DNA of 42,315 nt, from positions 1 through 42,315 of the forward strand of contig JAIBAX010000042.1 of assembly GCA_019694955.1 (NCBI GenBank), given 5' to 3'. Below the pieces are notes generated by a model. That model saw nothing but the letters and a program-made list of their open reading frames with translations. It had not been told where the DNA came from and did not search any database. Positions within the stretch are counted from its first letter, which is position 1; each line of letters begins with the position of its first letter. Made by a program: the position numbers and the translations under genes. The stretch comes from Chitinophagales bacterium. GTDB lineage: Bacteria; Bacteroidota; Bacteroidia; Chitinophagales; JADIYW01. Below are positions 9,154-16,651 of the stretch, piece after piece.

Positions 9154-9169
9154 AAATCAACCCTCGAGG
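9154..9169. repeat. Palindromic repeat, type B (CCCTCGAGG core), copy 1
   Basis: TCAACCCTCGAGGTTA is a slightly imperfect palindrome around CTCGAG. It directly abuts the terminator of the isocitrate dehydrogenase gene and forms a pair with the type A copy near 9058. Confidence 0.6.
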
Positions 9170-9171
9170 TT

Positions 9172-9205
9172 AAAAAAAAGCACCTTCCTTTCAGAAGATG
9201 CTTTT
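9172..9205 (-). terminator. Rho-independent terminator of the isocitrate dehydrogenase gene
   Basis: Read on the minus strand, AAAAGCATCTTC and GAAGGTGCTTTT form a 12-bp stem with one G-T wobble around a six-base loop, followed by eight T residues. It starts about 20 bases after the icd stop codon. Confidence 0.85.
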
Positions 9206-9225
9206 CCTATGTGTCTTTATTTGTA

Positions 9226-10488
9226 TTACATATTGCTGATGATGGCCTTGCCAAACTCTGAACATTTCAAGAGTGTAGCACCTTCCATGAGGCGGTGGAA
9301 GTCGTAGGTGACGGTTTTTTCTTTGATGCTTTGTTCGATACCTTTCACGATGAGGTCGGCAGCTTCTTGCCAGCCCATGAATTCGAGCATCATCACACCT
9401 GAGAGGATTACTGAACTAGGGTTCACCTTATCCTGACCTGCATATTTTGGTGCAGTGCCATGTGTTGCCTCAAAAATTGCCATTCCGGTGGTATAATTGA
9501 TATTAGCACCCGGAGCGATTCCAATACCACCTACCAATGCGGCGAGGGCATCAGAGATATAGTCACCGTTCAGGTTGAGGGTAGCTATCACATCATATTC
9601 ATCAGGACGAAGGATGATTTGCTGTAAGAAATTATCTGCGATAGCATCTTTGATGATGAGTTTACCTTCGCTCTCGGCTTGTTTCATGGCTTTAGTAGCT
9701 TCTTCGGCACCGTCTTCTGCTAAAATTCTATCGTACTGCGCCCATGTGAATACCTTATCGCCAAATTCTCTTTCTGCCAGTTTATAGCCCCATTCTTTGA
9801 ATTTACCTTCGGTAAACTTCATGATATTTCCTTTGTGTACCAATGTTACTGAGCGACGTTTTTGCTTAAGTGCGTACTCTATTGCGGAACGGATAAGTCT
9901 TTCCGAACCTTCCAAAGAGACAGGCTTAATGCCTATAGATGAAGATTCCGGGAAGCGTATTTTATTGACGCCCATTTCATTTTGGAGGAAATCCATCACT
10001 TTCTGGCATTCCGGTGTGCCGGTTAGGTATTCTATTCCAGCATAGATATCTTCGGTATTTTCACGGAAGATGACCATATTTACTTGTTCCGGAACTTTCG
10101 AATTGGAAGGGACTCCAGTAAAATAGCGAACCGGGCGTACACAGGCGTACAAGTCAAGAATTTGGCGTAGTGCCACATTCAAGGAGCGTATGCCACCACC
10201 TACCGGTGTGGTAAGTGGTCCTTTTATCGCTAAAAGGTGTTCTTGGATGATATCTAATGTTTCATCGGGCAACCAACTGCCAGTAAGCTTAAAGGCTTTT
10301 TCTCCAGTCAACACTTCCTTCCAATGTATTTTTCTTTTTCCGCCATATGCTTTTTCTACCGCTGCATCAAATACCATCACGGAAGCTTTCCAAATATCCG
10401 GTCCGGTACCGTCACCTTCAATAAATGGAATAATAGGTTCGTCGGGGACTTGCAACACGCCGTTGCTGATTGAAATTTTCTCTGCCAT
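9226..10488 (-). CDS. icd: NADP-dependent isocitrate dehydrogenase
   Basis: This 420-residue protein matches the E. coli-type Icd (416 residues) along its whole length. It oxidatively decarboxylates isocitrate to 2-oxoglutarate in the TCA cycle, in the cytoplasm. Visible family motifs include the substrate loop [13 protein letters not shown] (the Ser is the one phosphorylated by AceK in E. coli), [15 protein letters not shown], the metal-binding region [17 protein letters not shown] and the coenzyme segment [19 protein letters not shown]. It is a single-gene unit: TATCTTTG at 10517-10524 lies upstream and a strong terminator lies downstream. No aceK-like kinase gene is present in the window. 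Confidence 0.97.
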   Translation of the reverse strand: MAEKISISNGVLQVPDEPIIPFIEGDGTGPDIWKASVMVFDAAVEKAYGGKRKIHWKEVLTGEKAFKLTGSWLPDETLDIIQEHLLAIKGPLTTPVGGGIRSLNVALRQILDLYACVRPVRYFTGVPSNSKVPEQVNMVIFRENTEDIYAGIEYLTGTPECQKVMDFLQNEMGVNKIRFPESSSIGIKPVSLEGSERLIRSAIEYALKQKRRSVTLVHKGNIMKFTEGKFKEWGYKLAEREFGDKVFTWAQYDRILAEDGAEEATKAMKQAESEGKLIIKDAIADNFLQQIILRPDEYDVIATLNLNGDYISDALAALVGGIGIAPGANINYTTGMAIFEATHGTAPKYAGQDKVNPSSVILSGVMMLEFMGWQEAADLIVKGIEQSIKEKTVTYDFHRLMEGATLLKCSEFGKAIISNM

Positions 10489-10516
10489 ATATTATCGAAT
10501 TTTTAAATTGACGTTT

Positions 10517-10524
10517 CAAAGATA
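10517..10524 (-). promoter_or_regulatory. Bacteroidota -7 promoter element (TATCTTTG) of icd
   Basis: The minus strand reads TATCTTTG, a full match to TAnnTTTG, 28 bases before the icd ATG. The identical 8-mer also precedes the pyrophosphatase, rpsA and beta-helix lipoprotein genes. A clear -33 TTTG at the usual spacing was not found. Confidence 0.6.
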
Positions 10525-10650
10525 TTAAACTTGCACAAAATTTTTTTCAGAATTTTTAGTTCTAATTAAATATCTTGTTTGGTATACTTTCTTAACAGTA
10601 CAATGCTATTAAAAGTTCAGTTTGAGGTGTGTATTTTGATTTTTATTTCT

Positions 10651-10887
10651 GGATGATTTATAAACCGAAAATCAGCATGAGAAGAAAATATCCTGATGTG
10701 TCGGGAGACCACCGTAGCTACTGAAAAGCACTTTTGTTCTTGTGGAGAAACGAGAACGAGGAACTTACCGAGAATACACGTTAGAGAAAATGTAGTTTGC
10801 GAAATGGAAATAGTCCACTTGCTCTCGAGGAGACACGAGAACAGGGAATTGTAGTATTATTATTTGCTTATTCTATTAATCATTTTG
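10651..10887. repeat. Composite copy of a repeat element with terminal inverted repeats and internal hairpins
   Basis: This intergenic stretch starts with GGATGATTTATAAAC and ends with TTCTATTAATCATTTTGTG. The same two ends bracket 28327-28424, and the ends are inverted relative to each other (ATGATTTATA versus TATAAATCAT). Inside are two hairpins of one family: 10736-10757 (GTTCTTGTG/AACGAGAAC type) and 10821-10842 (GCTCTCGAG/CACGAGAAC type). A third related hairpin lies just outside at 10950-10971. Sequence after the second hairpin (GGAATTGTAGT, then ATTTTGTGATAAT) also matches the 28.3-kb copy. No transposase or coding frame is present, so a small non-autonomous mobile element or REP-like unit is the best description. 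Confidence 0.55.
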
Positions 10888-10949
10888 TGATAATTTCTTC
10901 TGTGATAATTTTCAAACAATTGCAATGGGTTTTGGGTGTAAGCGCTTCT

Positions 10950-10971
10950 GTTCTCATGAAGAAACGAGAAC
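10950..10971. repeat. Stray hairpin of the CACGAGAAC family
   Basis: GTTCTCATG and AACGAGAAC flank an AAG-rich loop. This resembles the hairpins at 10736, 10821 and 28357 but lacks the surrounding element ends. Confidence 0.45.
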
Positions 10972-11094
10972 ACTGCATTATAGGTATCAAATAAGAATTT
11001 TCGGAGTAATTGTCTTTATGATAAATTTGAAATAGTATGTGATATCTTAACCGTTTCATTCAACATTTATAATTTAGCATTACACATCTTTCCT

Positions 11095-11192
11095 TAAAAA
11101 GGAATTGCACCAGGGATTGGAGCGTTATCCTTTTTTTGCGTTGGCACGGTGTTGGGCAAAAAGATACAAGCGGAAAGCCCGCCCGGGTGCCC
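11095..11192 (+). ncRNA. Structured intergenic element, candidate RNA or processed repeat
   Basis: The stretch can fold: ATCCTTTTTTTGC at about 11127-11139 pairs with GCAAAAAGAT at about 11156-11165 around a G-rich loop, followed by AAGCGGAAAGCCC and the GC-rich CGCCCGGGTGCCC. From general memory, the AGGGATTGxAGCG...AAGCGGAAAGCCC pattern recurs between genes in many Bacteroidota genomes, and may correspond to a catalogued structured RNA such as Flavo-1, but I could not check this. It lies just 3' of the minus-strand GIN-domain gene. The strand is chosen from how the motif is usually read and is uncertain. Confidence 0.4.
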
Positions 11193-11229
11193 AAATGGAT
11201 ATGGTATGCTGTTCTTTTATGCTGCGTCC

Positions 11230-12000
11230 TTACTCAATAATTTGTTCAACCTTTCCCGAGCCGTACTCTTCTTTATTTACGATGCAAGGTCCTTTGTATT
11301 TTACTGACCCTGAACCATTTAACACTGCATTCATAGATATTTGGCAATTTAGTATTGCATTTCCGGAACCGTCTTTATTTAGGTTGATAGTTTTTGAAAT
11401 CAGGTGTTCGGCATTCAAGTTTCCTGAGCCAGACTGTGCGATATTCAAGGTTTTACATTCACCATGCGCCTCTATATTGATGGAACCGCTGGCAGCGATA
11501 CCGATGGTATTTCCGATGTAGTTCAAATTCAATTCACCTGAGCCGGAGCATATTACATTCAACGTTGAAACTGCCATATTGAGGTTGATCGTGCCGGAGC
11601 CTTCTATGTTTAGCTGACCCATCGTTCCTGTAAGGTTATTCGCTGAGGTCAATGACCCAGTTCCTTTTTTCGTGATATTGACAAAACGAGGGTTTGACAC
11701 TTCTATTTTATTAAATTTCATTCCTTTAATGACGACTTGATTATCCAGTTTTATTTTTAGGGTATTGCCTTCTACCACCATCAGAACATATTTTTGTAGG
11801 TTATCATCTACCTCTACGCCAACATTTCTTTTTTCGGATTGTGTGAGTACAACATTCAGGGGTCCTTCGACTTCGATGTTTTCAAATACTTGGTTGAAGT
11901 TTCTTACTTCGTAGGACTTGTTGGCACTTCCTTTTATTTCTTTTTGTGCGTGCAATTGCAATGTTGCAACTAGTAGGACGAATGTTATTAAGTATCTCAT
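11230..12000 (-). CDS. Secreted head-GIN-domain (DUF2807) protein
   Basis: This 256-residue protein begins with a cleavable signal peptide (MRYLITFVLLVATLQLHA, cut before QKE). The mature part is a DUF2807 'putative auto-transporter adhesin head GIN' fold: short beta-strand repeats rich in Gly-Ser-Gly turns such as EGSGTINL, CSGSGELNL, AASGSINI, AQSGSGNL, KDGSGNA and NGSGSV, spaced about 19-20 residues apart as expected for a beta-helix. The function of the family is not established; it is common in Bacteroidota envelopes. It lies 32 bp downstream of the dihydrolipoyl dehydrogenase gene on the same strand and may be co-transcribed, though no functional link is evident. Confidence 0.85.
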   Translation of the reverse strand: MRYLITFVLLVATLQLHAQKEIKGSANKSYEVRNFNQVFENIEVEGPLNVVLTQSEKRNVGVEVDDNLQKYVLMVVEGNTLKIKLDNQVVIKGMKFNKIEVSNPRFVNITKKGTGSLTSANNLTGTMGQLNIEGSGTINLNMAVSTLNVICSGSGELNLNYIGNTIGIAASGSINIEAHGECKTLNIAQSGSGNLNAEHLISKTINLNKDGSGNAILNCQISMNAVLNGSGSVKYKGPCIVNKEEYGSGKVEQIIE

Positions 12001-12032
12001 TGTATCTAATTTTGTTAATAATATCTTTCCAT

Positions 12033-13424
12033 TTATAGGTGTATGACTTCTCCATAAGCTGCTGCTGCTGCTTCCATGATGGCTTCTGACATCGTTGGGT
12101 GCGGATGTACTGCTTTCACTATCTGCATACCTGTGGTTTCCAATTTACGTGCCACAACTATTTCGGCAATCATTTCTGTAACATTTGCGCCTATCATGTG
12201 GGCTCCTAGCAATTCTCCGTATTTTTTATCGAAGATTAGCTTTACAAAACCATCTGGGTTTCCGGCTGCTTTAGCCTTTCCTGAAGCAGAAAAGGGAAAC
12301 TTACCGACCAGTACTTCATAGCCTTTTTCCTTGGCTTTGGCTTCGGTAAGGCCTACGGAAGCTATTTCCGGTTGGCAATATGTACAACCCGGAATATTAT
12401 CATAGTTAAGTGGCTCAGGATGATGTCCGGCTATTGCTTCGACACATATAATACCCTCGGCAGAGGCGACATGTGCCAATGCAGGTCCTGCGACGACGTC
12501 GCCGATGGCAAAATAGCCTTCAACGTTGGTTTGGTAGTACTTGTCGACTAGAATTTTCCCGTATGCTGTTTTTATGCCTGTATGTTCCAACCCAATATTA
12601 TCGATATTTGTCTCTATGCCGATTGCTGACAATAATATATCTGCTTCAAGATGGAGGGTTTCTTTGGGCGTTTGTACGACGGCTCTCACCCCTTCTTGGC
12701 TAGACTTTGCCATTTCTACTTTTGATGATGTCAGGATTTCGATACCTGCTTTTTTATAAGATTTCTCCAAAGCTTTTGACACCTCAATATCTTCCAAGGG
12801 TGCTAATCTATCCATGAACTCCACAATAGTAACTTTCGTACCGATGGTACTATAAAAATATGCGAACTCCAGTCCAATCGCTCCTGCCCCTACCACTATC
12901 ATGGATGCAGGTTTTTTCTCTAAGGACATAGCTTTTCGGTAGTCAATGATTTTATCCTGATCGATGGGCAAGTTGGGTAATTTCCTTGCTCTCCCACCTG
13001 TGGCAATGATGATTTTTGCGGCTTTATATTCTTTGATATTGCCTCTATTATCTGTTACTTCGATTCTTTTTCCGGGTTTTAGTTTACCATAACCAAAAAT
13101 TACGTCGATATTATTTTTTCTCAAGAGGAACTGAACCCCTTTGCTCATACTTTCTGCCACCTCACGGCTTCTTAATATGGTTTGCTCAAAATTGATGGAC
13201 GAAGCGGTGACATGTATGCCATAATGTTCGGCATGTTGGATATAATCAAAGACTTGAGCGCTTTTTAGGAGTGCTTTTGTAGGAATACATCCCCAATTCA
13301 GGCAGATACCGCCCAGTGCTTCTTTTTCTATTATTGCCACCTTTAAGCCCAGTTGTGCCGCTCGTATTGCAGCCACATAACCGCCGGGACCGGCGCCTAA
13401 AATCAGGATATCGTATTGGTTCAT
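12033..13424 (-). CDS. lpdA: Dihydrolipoyl dehydrogenase (E3)
   Basis: A 463-residue flavoprotein disulfide reductase that reoxidises dihydrolipoamide with NAD+ as the E3 subunit of 2-oxoacid dehydrogenase and glycine-cleavage complexes. Motifs in order: FAD site GAGPGGYVAAIRAAQLG at the N-terminus, redox disulfide C41-LNWG-C46 within GGICLNWGCIPTK, NAD site VGAGAIGLEFAYFYSTIG, second FAD contact YFAIGDVV, and the C-terminal dimer-interface His-Glu pair in HPHPTMSEAIMEA. Length is normal. No E1 or E2 gene is adjacent, so the gene is stand-alone, as often seen in Bacteroidota. TAATTTTG at 13429-13436 matches the -7 box but lies only 4 bases before the ATG. Confidence 0.97.
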   Translation of the reverse strand: MNQYDILILGAGPGGYVAAIRAAQLGLKVAIIEKEALGGICLNWGCIPTKALLKSAQVFDYIQHAEHYGIHVTASSINFEQTILRSREVAESMSKGVQFLLRKNNIDVIFGYGKLKPGKRIEVTDNRGNIKEYKAAKIIIATGGRARKLPNLPIDQDKIIDYRKAMSLEKKPASMIVVGAGAIGLEFAYFYSTIGTKVTIVEFMDRLAPLEDIEVSKALEKSYKKAGIEILTSSKVEMAKSSQEGVRAVVQTPKETLHLEADILLSAIGIETNIDNIGLEHTGIKTAYGKILVDKYYQTNVEGYFAIGDVVAGPALAHVASAEGIICVEAIAGHHPEPLNYDNIPGCTYCQPEIASVGLTEAKAKEKGYEVLVGKFPFSASGKAKAAGNPDGFVKLIFDKKYGELLGAHMIGANVTEMIAEIVVARKLETTGMQIVKAVHPHPTMSEAIMEAAAAAYGEVIHL

Positions 13425-13499
13425 ATCACAAAATTAGTTATAAGTCTTTAGTAATTGGTTTTTAGTCTTATTTTTTTGTTTAAGGTCAAAAAGATGCAT

Positions 13500-14663
13500 T
13501 TATAGCACTTTATTGTATGCCGTCATCCAACGCTCGGGAATTTCTCCCTGCAAAGCAGTTTCGTAATCTTTGATGGTACATGGGAAAAGTTTGTGGCGCT
13601 TACTGCGTTCGGTATTTATGTCAATTTTTATCCACCAACGATCGCTTTTTTTGCTTTTTAGAAAAACGATATCTTCTTCTTGTCCATCGATGGTGACGAT
13701 AAACTTATTGAAATCTGCTTCGTTCACGATGGGATAGTCTCCTTTTCGTTGGGAAAAGCCGTCTACAAAGTACCATATCATCTGTGCAATTGCCTTAGCA
13801 GTAGCATTCAGGTGGTCGAAATTCGGGTTATAATCGTAGATTCCCAAAGATGTTAGTCGGTCGCTCAACCCTGCATAGCGGAATATTTGGCAGGTTTCAT
13901 CTGCAAAAAAACCATTCGGAGAGGGTTGGAAAAATCCGGGGGCATCGCATTGGCGGATACAACCTATATTCAAAGCCAACAAATCGGCATCTCTGACTAT
14001 TGGTTCTGTTTCTCTCAAATCTTCTCTGGCAATGCCAAGTCTGAAACTATCAAACTGCATTTTATGGAGCAATGCAATATATTCGTTGGGTACATAATAA
14101 GATTGGTAACCGAGGAGGGCAAAATTGAACAAGATATTGGGCTGATCTGTAAATATTCTATATAGATGGTCGTTGGTAGTAACTTTTTTCTTGAGTTGGT
14201 CAGAGATGGAGAAGCGTTCGTCCATGACGACCATATTTACAAATCTGTCTAACCCTTGATAGGCTTTATATTGTCCGATAGTGAGTGTCTGGTCGCCGCC
14301 TAAGATAATAGGAAAAACATTTTCTCTCAGCAACTCATTGACAACCGAGGAAAGTCCGACAAAAGTATCGCTTTGCTGCTGCCCTCTTTCGATATTGCCT
14401 AAGTCTATGATTTTTATCCGATGCGGAAGGTTAAACAAAGCATACAAGTGCTTTCGAATTACATTGGGGCCAAGTTCGCAGCCTTTGTTGGAGGGTTCAC
14501 CACGGGATTCATTCACGCCAATGATGGCTATTTGATAGGCAGACAAATCCGGTTTTCCTCCTTGATAGAAGGTAACGGCAGACTTCCAGTTGCCGGGGAA
14601 ATCCGGAATACTATTTAGAAATTCGTCTCTGAGTGGTTGTACAATATCTGCAATCATAGTCAT
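13500..14663 (-). CDS. Arginase/formimidoylglutamase-fold protein with degenerate metal site
   Basis: This 387-residue protein resembles the ureohydrolase (arginase, agmatinase, formimidoylglutamase) fold: GVNESRGEPSNKGCELGPNVIRKHL near the N-terminus, LGGDQTLTIGQYKAYQ at 121-136, and IGCIRQCDAPG at 233-243. The usual binuclear manganese ligands are missing. The GGDHS His is Q125; the DxHxD triad is replaced by D148-E-R150-F-S152; the later DxD becomes N232-I-G234. From general knowledge, Bacteroidota carry such divergent family members annotated as formimidoylglutamase, but activity cannot be assumed. The last 70 or so residues are not typical arginase sequence. It is a single gene with TAATTTTG at 14678-14685, 15 bases before the start. 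A second in-frame ATG (residue 3) is equally possible. Confidence 0.8.
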   Translation of the reverse strand: MTMIADIVQPLRDEFLNSIPDFPGNWKSAVTFYQGGKPDLSAYQIAIIGVNESRGEPSNKGCELGPNVIRKHLYALFNLPHRIKIIDLGNIERGQQQSDTFVGLSSVVNELLRENVFPIILGGDQTLTIGQYKAYQGLDRFVNMVVMDERFSISDQLKKKVTTNDHLYRIFTDQPNILFNFALLGYQSYYVPNEYIALLHKMQFDSFRLGIAREDLRETEPIVRDADLLALNIGCIRQCDAPGFFQPSPNGFFADETCQIFRYAGLSDRLTSLGIYDYNPNFDHLNATAKAIAQMIWYFVDGFSQRKGDYPIVNEADFNKFIVTIDGQEEDIVFLKSKKSDRWWIKIDINTERSKRHKLFPCTIKDYETALQGEIPERWMTAYNKVL

Positions 14664-14677
14664 CTGCGCATTTGAGT

Positions 14678-14685
14678 CAAAATTA
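14678..14685 (-). promoter_or_regulatory. Possible -7 promoter element (TAATTTTG) of the arginase-fold gene
   Basis: The minus strand reads TAATTTTG, matching TAnnTTTG, 15 bases before the ATG. The match uses the less specific N positions and no -33 box is evident. Confidence 0.35.
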
Positions 14686-14740
14686 AGTCAAACGTCGGGA
14701 AAGCGATTGGAGAGTTTTTAACATGGGGTTGAAAGGGGTT

Positions 14741-15994
14741 TTATTTTATCTTATTCAATTCTCTTTTTAATTCATCGAGCGAAGTCTGCTTTAAATCCAA
14801 TTCAACATTCATTTGCTCACTTATAGTAAGGTACTCGCAAGAATAATAAGGTATATTTTTATAATAGGCAATCGCAACGAGGATTGCTGATTGACCTAAG
14901 GGAAGTTTAAGGGTTTGACCGCCCATGAATGAAAATGTCTGCATTTTATCCCTTTTTTGAAATAGTGGGAGATACATTTTGTCAATTACCAGTGTAATTG
15001 AAATATGGTTATAGCTACTGAAATTCGGTACGATAGTGGTTAAATCAATTTCTTTTGTTGTTGGGTATTTATAAAACTTATCAATGTTTGCCCATCCAAG
15101 TTTGTTCATAGAAAATATGTAGTTAGGTTCGACGAACTCCTCTGTGGGGCATATAATTGCTCTGGTGTTTAAAGTATCCAACTTAATTGCAATTTCATTA
15201 CGAGCTATTGTGTCACTTTTAATCTCAACATAGTACTCCTCAACAGTATCAAAATTTTCAATTTCTTTTTCCAAAGGATAAAGAGGCTCTACATCTGGCG
15301 TGTTAGGCTTATTATAACTAGGGTTGATTTTCTCAATATTGGTAGGGTTAACCCAATTAATGCCTGTGTCTGAAATATTACCTTCAAAATACTGCATGCC
15401 TGATGGTACAAGCTTCTCCGGAAGGATGATATTTATTGAAGCGCCAGTAGAAAGTGTTAATTTCTCTTCATCTTTATAGGCTTCAATCAGTATCATACCA
15501 CCAGTTTGTAGGAGTTCTCCATTGGATAACGTAGAAAGATTTGCCAATAAGATGTCACTAGCAGAAAGATACGAACTCACCTCTAACCTTACTTCCCCTG
15601 TAACGATTTTAGAATATTTATCCATAAAGGCATTTTCGGGAATAGCAATTCCATATCCAAATTTAGAGAATAAAAAATGATCTTTTTTGCCAGTAATATA
15701 AAATAGTTCAGGTTTCTTTTTCAGTACTTGACGTTGGGGTATAGCGGCTGTCGTTTCGATTGAATCGCCACATTCTTTTTTACCAGCACCATGTTCTATA
15801 TTACTTTGAATCCCCAAATACAACAAAAATAATGTTATTGGTATTATCAAAAGCCAAAGTTTTGATGGATACTTACGCTTTTGTGTGTATAATGATTGTT
15901 TCATTTTCGACCAATCTTCTTCACTATACGGCACAGAATAATTGTCGAAAGCCTGCTTATATAAATCATCAATTTTATTTCTATTATCTTCCAT
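14741..15994 (-). CDS. Single-pass membrane protein, probable anti-sigma factor
   Basis: This 417-residue protein has a short cytoplasmic N-terminus containing PYSEEDWSKMKQSL, one transmembrane helix near residues 45-62 (LWLLIIPITLFLLYLGI) and a long periplasmic C-terminal region. That layout, and the position 15 bp downstream of an ECF sigma factor, are those of Bacteroidota anti-sigma factors, where the cytoplasmic tail holds the sigma factor. No zinc-binding HxxxCxxC motif is present, so it is not a ZAS-type anti-sigma. The periplasmic part (GYGIAIPENAFMDKYSKIVTGEVRLEV onward) resembles carboxypeptidase-like or 'ZU5-like' beta domains seen in Bacteroidota, but I do not recognise it firmly. 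The role is inferred mainly from topology and neighbour. Confidence 0.65.
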   Translation of the reverse strand: MEDNRNKIDDLYKQAFDNYSVPYSEEDWSKMKQSLYTQKRKYPSKLWLLIIPITLFLLYLGIQSNIEHGAGKKECGDSIETTAAIPQRQVLKKKPELFYITGKKDHFLFSKFGYGIAIPENAFMDKYSKIVTGEVRLEVSSYLSASDILLANLSTLSNGELLQTGGMILIEAYKDEEKLTLSTGASINIILPEKLVPSGMQYFEGNISDTGINWVNPTNIEKINPSYNKPNTPDVEPLYPLEKEIENFDTVEEYYVEIKSDTIARNEIAIKLDTLNTRAIICPTEEFVEPNYIFSMNKLGWANIDKFYKYPTTKEIDLTTIVPNFSSYNHISITLVIDKMYLPLFQKRDKMQTFSFMGGQTLKLPLGQSAILVAIAYYKNIPYYSCEYLTISEQMNVELDLKQTSLDELKRELNKIK

Positions 15995-16009
15995 ATCTTT
16001 AACTTATAG

Positions 16010-16579
16010 TTATTTTGTAATGGTATTTATTTTCTCCTGAAGGATTTTTCTTGCATGGTTGAGGTGCCATTTGCTGGTTCCAATTGAAATTTGCAACATC
16101 TCAGCTATCTCGTTGTGCTTATATCCTTCAATAGCGAATAAGTTGAATACTGTTCTACTTGAAGGAGGGAGTTCAACAAGAAGATCCAAAAGATCCTCAA
16201 CATTTAAAGGAGTATCTGGTAAAATCATTTCATGAAAGTTATCAGATGCCATGAACTCGGTAAGTTCTTCAAAGGATATTTTTTTCCTTTTGATTTCTTC
16301 AAGTGCCGTAAGCGTTGCATACTTTCTTAACCACGCTATTATATTTGTTCCTAGTTGATAGGATTGGATATTTTTAAATACTTTTAGGAAAGTGTCGTTA
16401 ACGACATTCCATCTTTCGTCTTCATTCTTAAAATACCGCCTCGCAACTCCCATTACAATGCCGAAATATGCTTCAAAGAATTTCTTCTGACATGTCTCGT
16501 CATTATTACTTATTCCTTTGAAAATCAAAGGATCCTCATAAATATTCATAGTTGCTGTAATTTTATTTCCTTTGCTCAT
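16010..16579 (-). CDS. ECF-type RNA polymerase sigma factor
   Basis: A 189-residue sigma-70 family protein. Region 2 spans roughly residues 33-95 (FFEAYFGIVMGVARRYFKN, then VVNDTFLKVFKNIQSY, then AWLRKYATLTALEEIKR) and region 4 spans about 135-185 (LPPSSRTVFNLFAIEGYKHNEIAEML with the recognition helix ISIGTSKWHLNHARKIL). Regions 1 and 3 are absent, as in ECF factors. The downstream membrane protein is the likely cognate anti-sigma factor, in one operon. The Met at residue 11 (MNIYEDPLIF) is an alternative start. Target genes are not identifiable in the window. Confidence 0.9.
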   Translation of the reverse strand: MSKGNKITATMNIYEDPLIFKGISNNDETCQKKFFEAYFGIVMGVARRYFKNEDERWNVVNDTFLKVFKNIQSYQLGTNIIAWLRKYATLTALEEIKRKKISFEELTEFMASDNFHEMILPDTPLNVEDLLDLLVELPPSSRTVFNLFAIEGYKHNEIAEMLQISIGTSKWHLNHARKILQEKINTITK

Positions 16580-16651
16580 ATTTCATTTTAAGGTTAGCTT
16601 TTAAATGTATATGGCAAAATAAAGATAAAGGGTTGGGTCTGATTTGAAAAT

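Noticed and set aside
11105..11521. Plus-strand open frame of 138 codons across the end of the GIN-domain gene
   Set aside because: It is mostly antisense to the GIN-domain gene and its start lies in the structured intergenic element.
13429..13436. TAATTTTG as a promoter of lpdA
   Set aside because: It lies only four bases before the ATG, leaving no room for a leader, and the motif is likely to occur by chance in AT-rich DNA.
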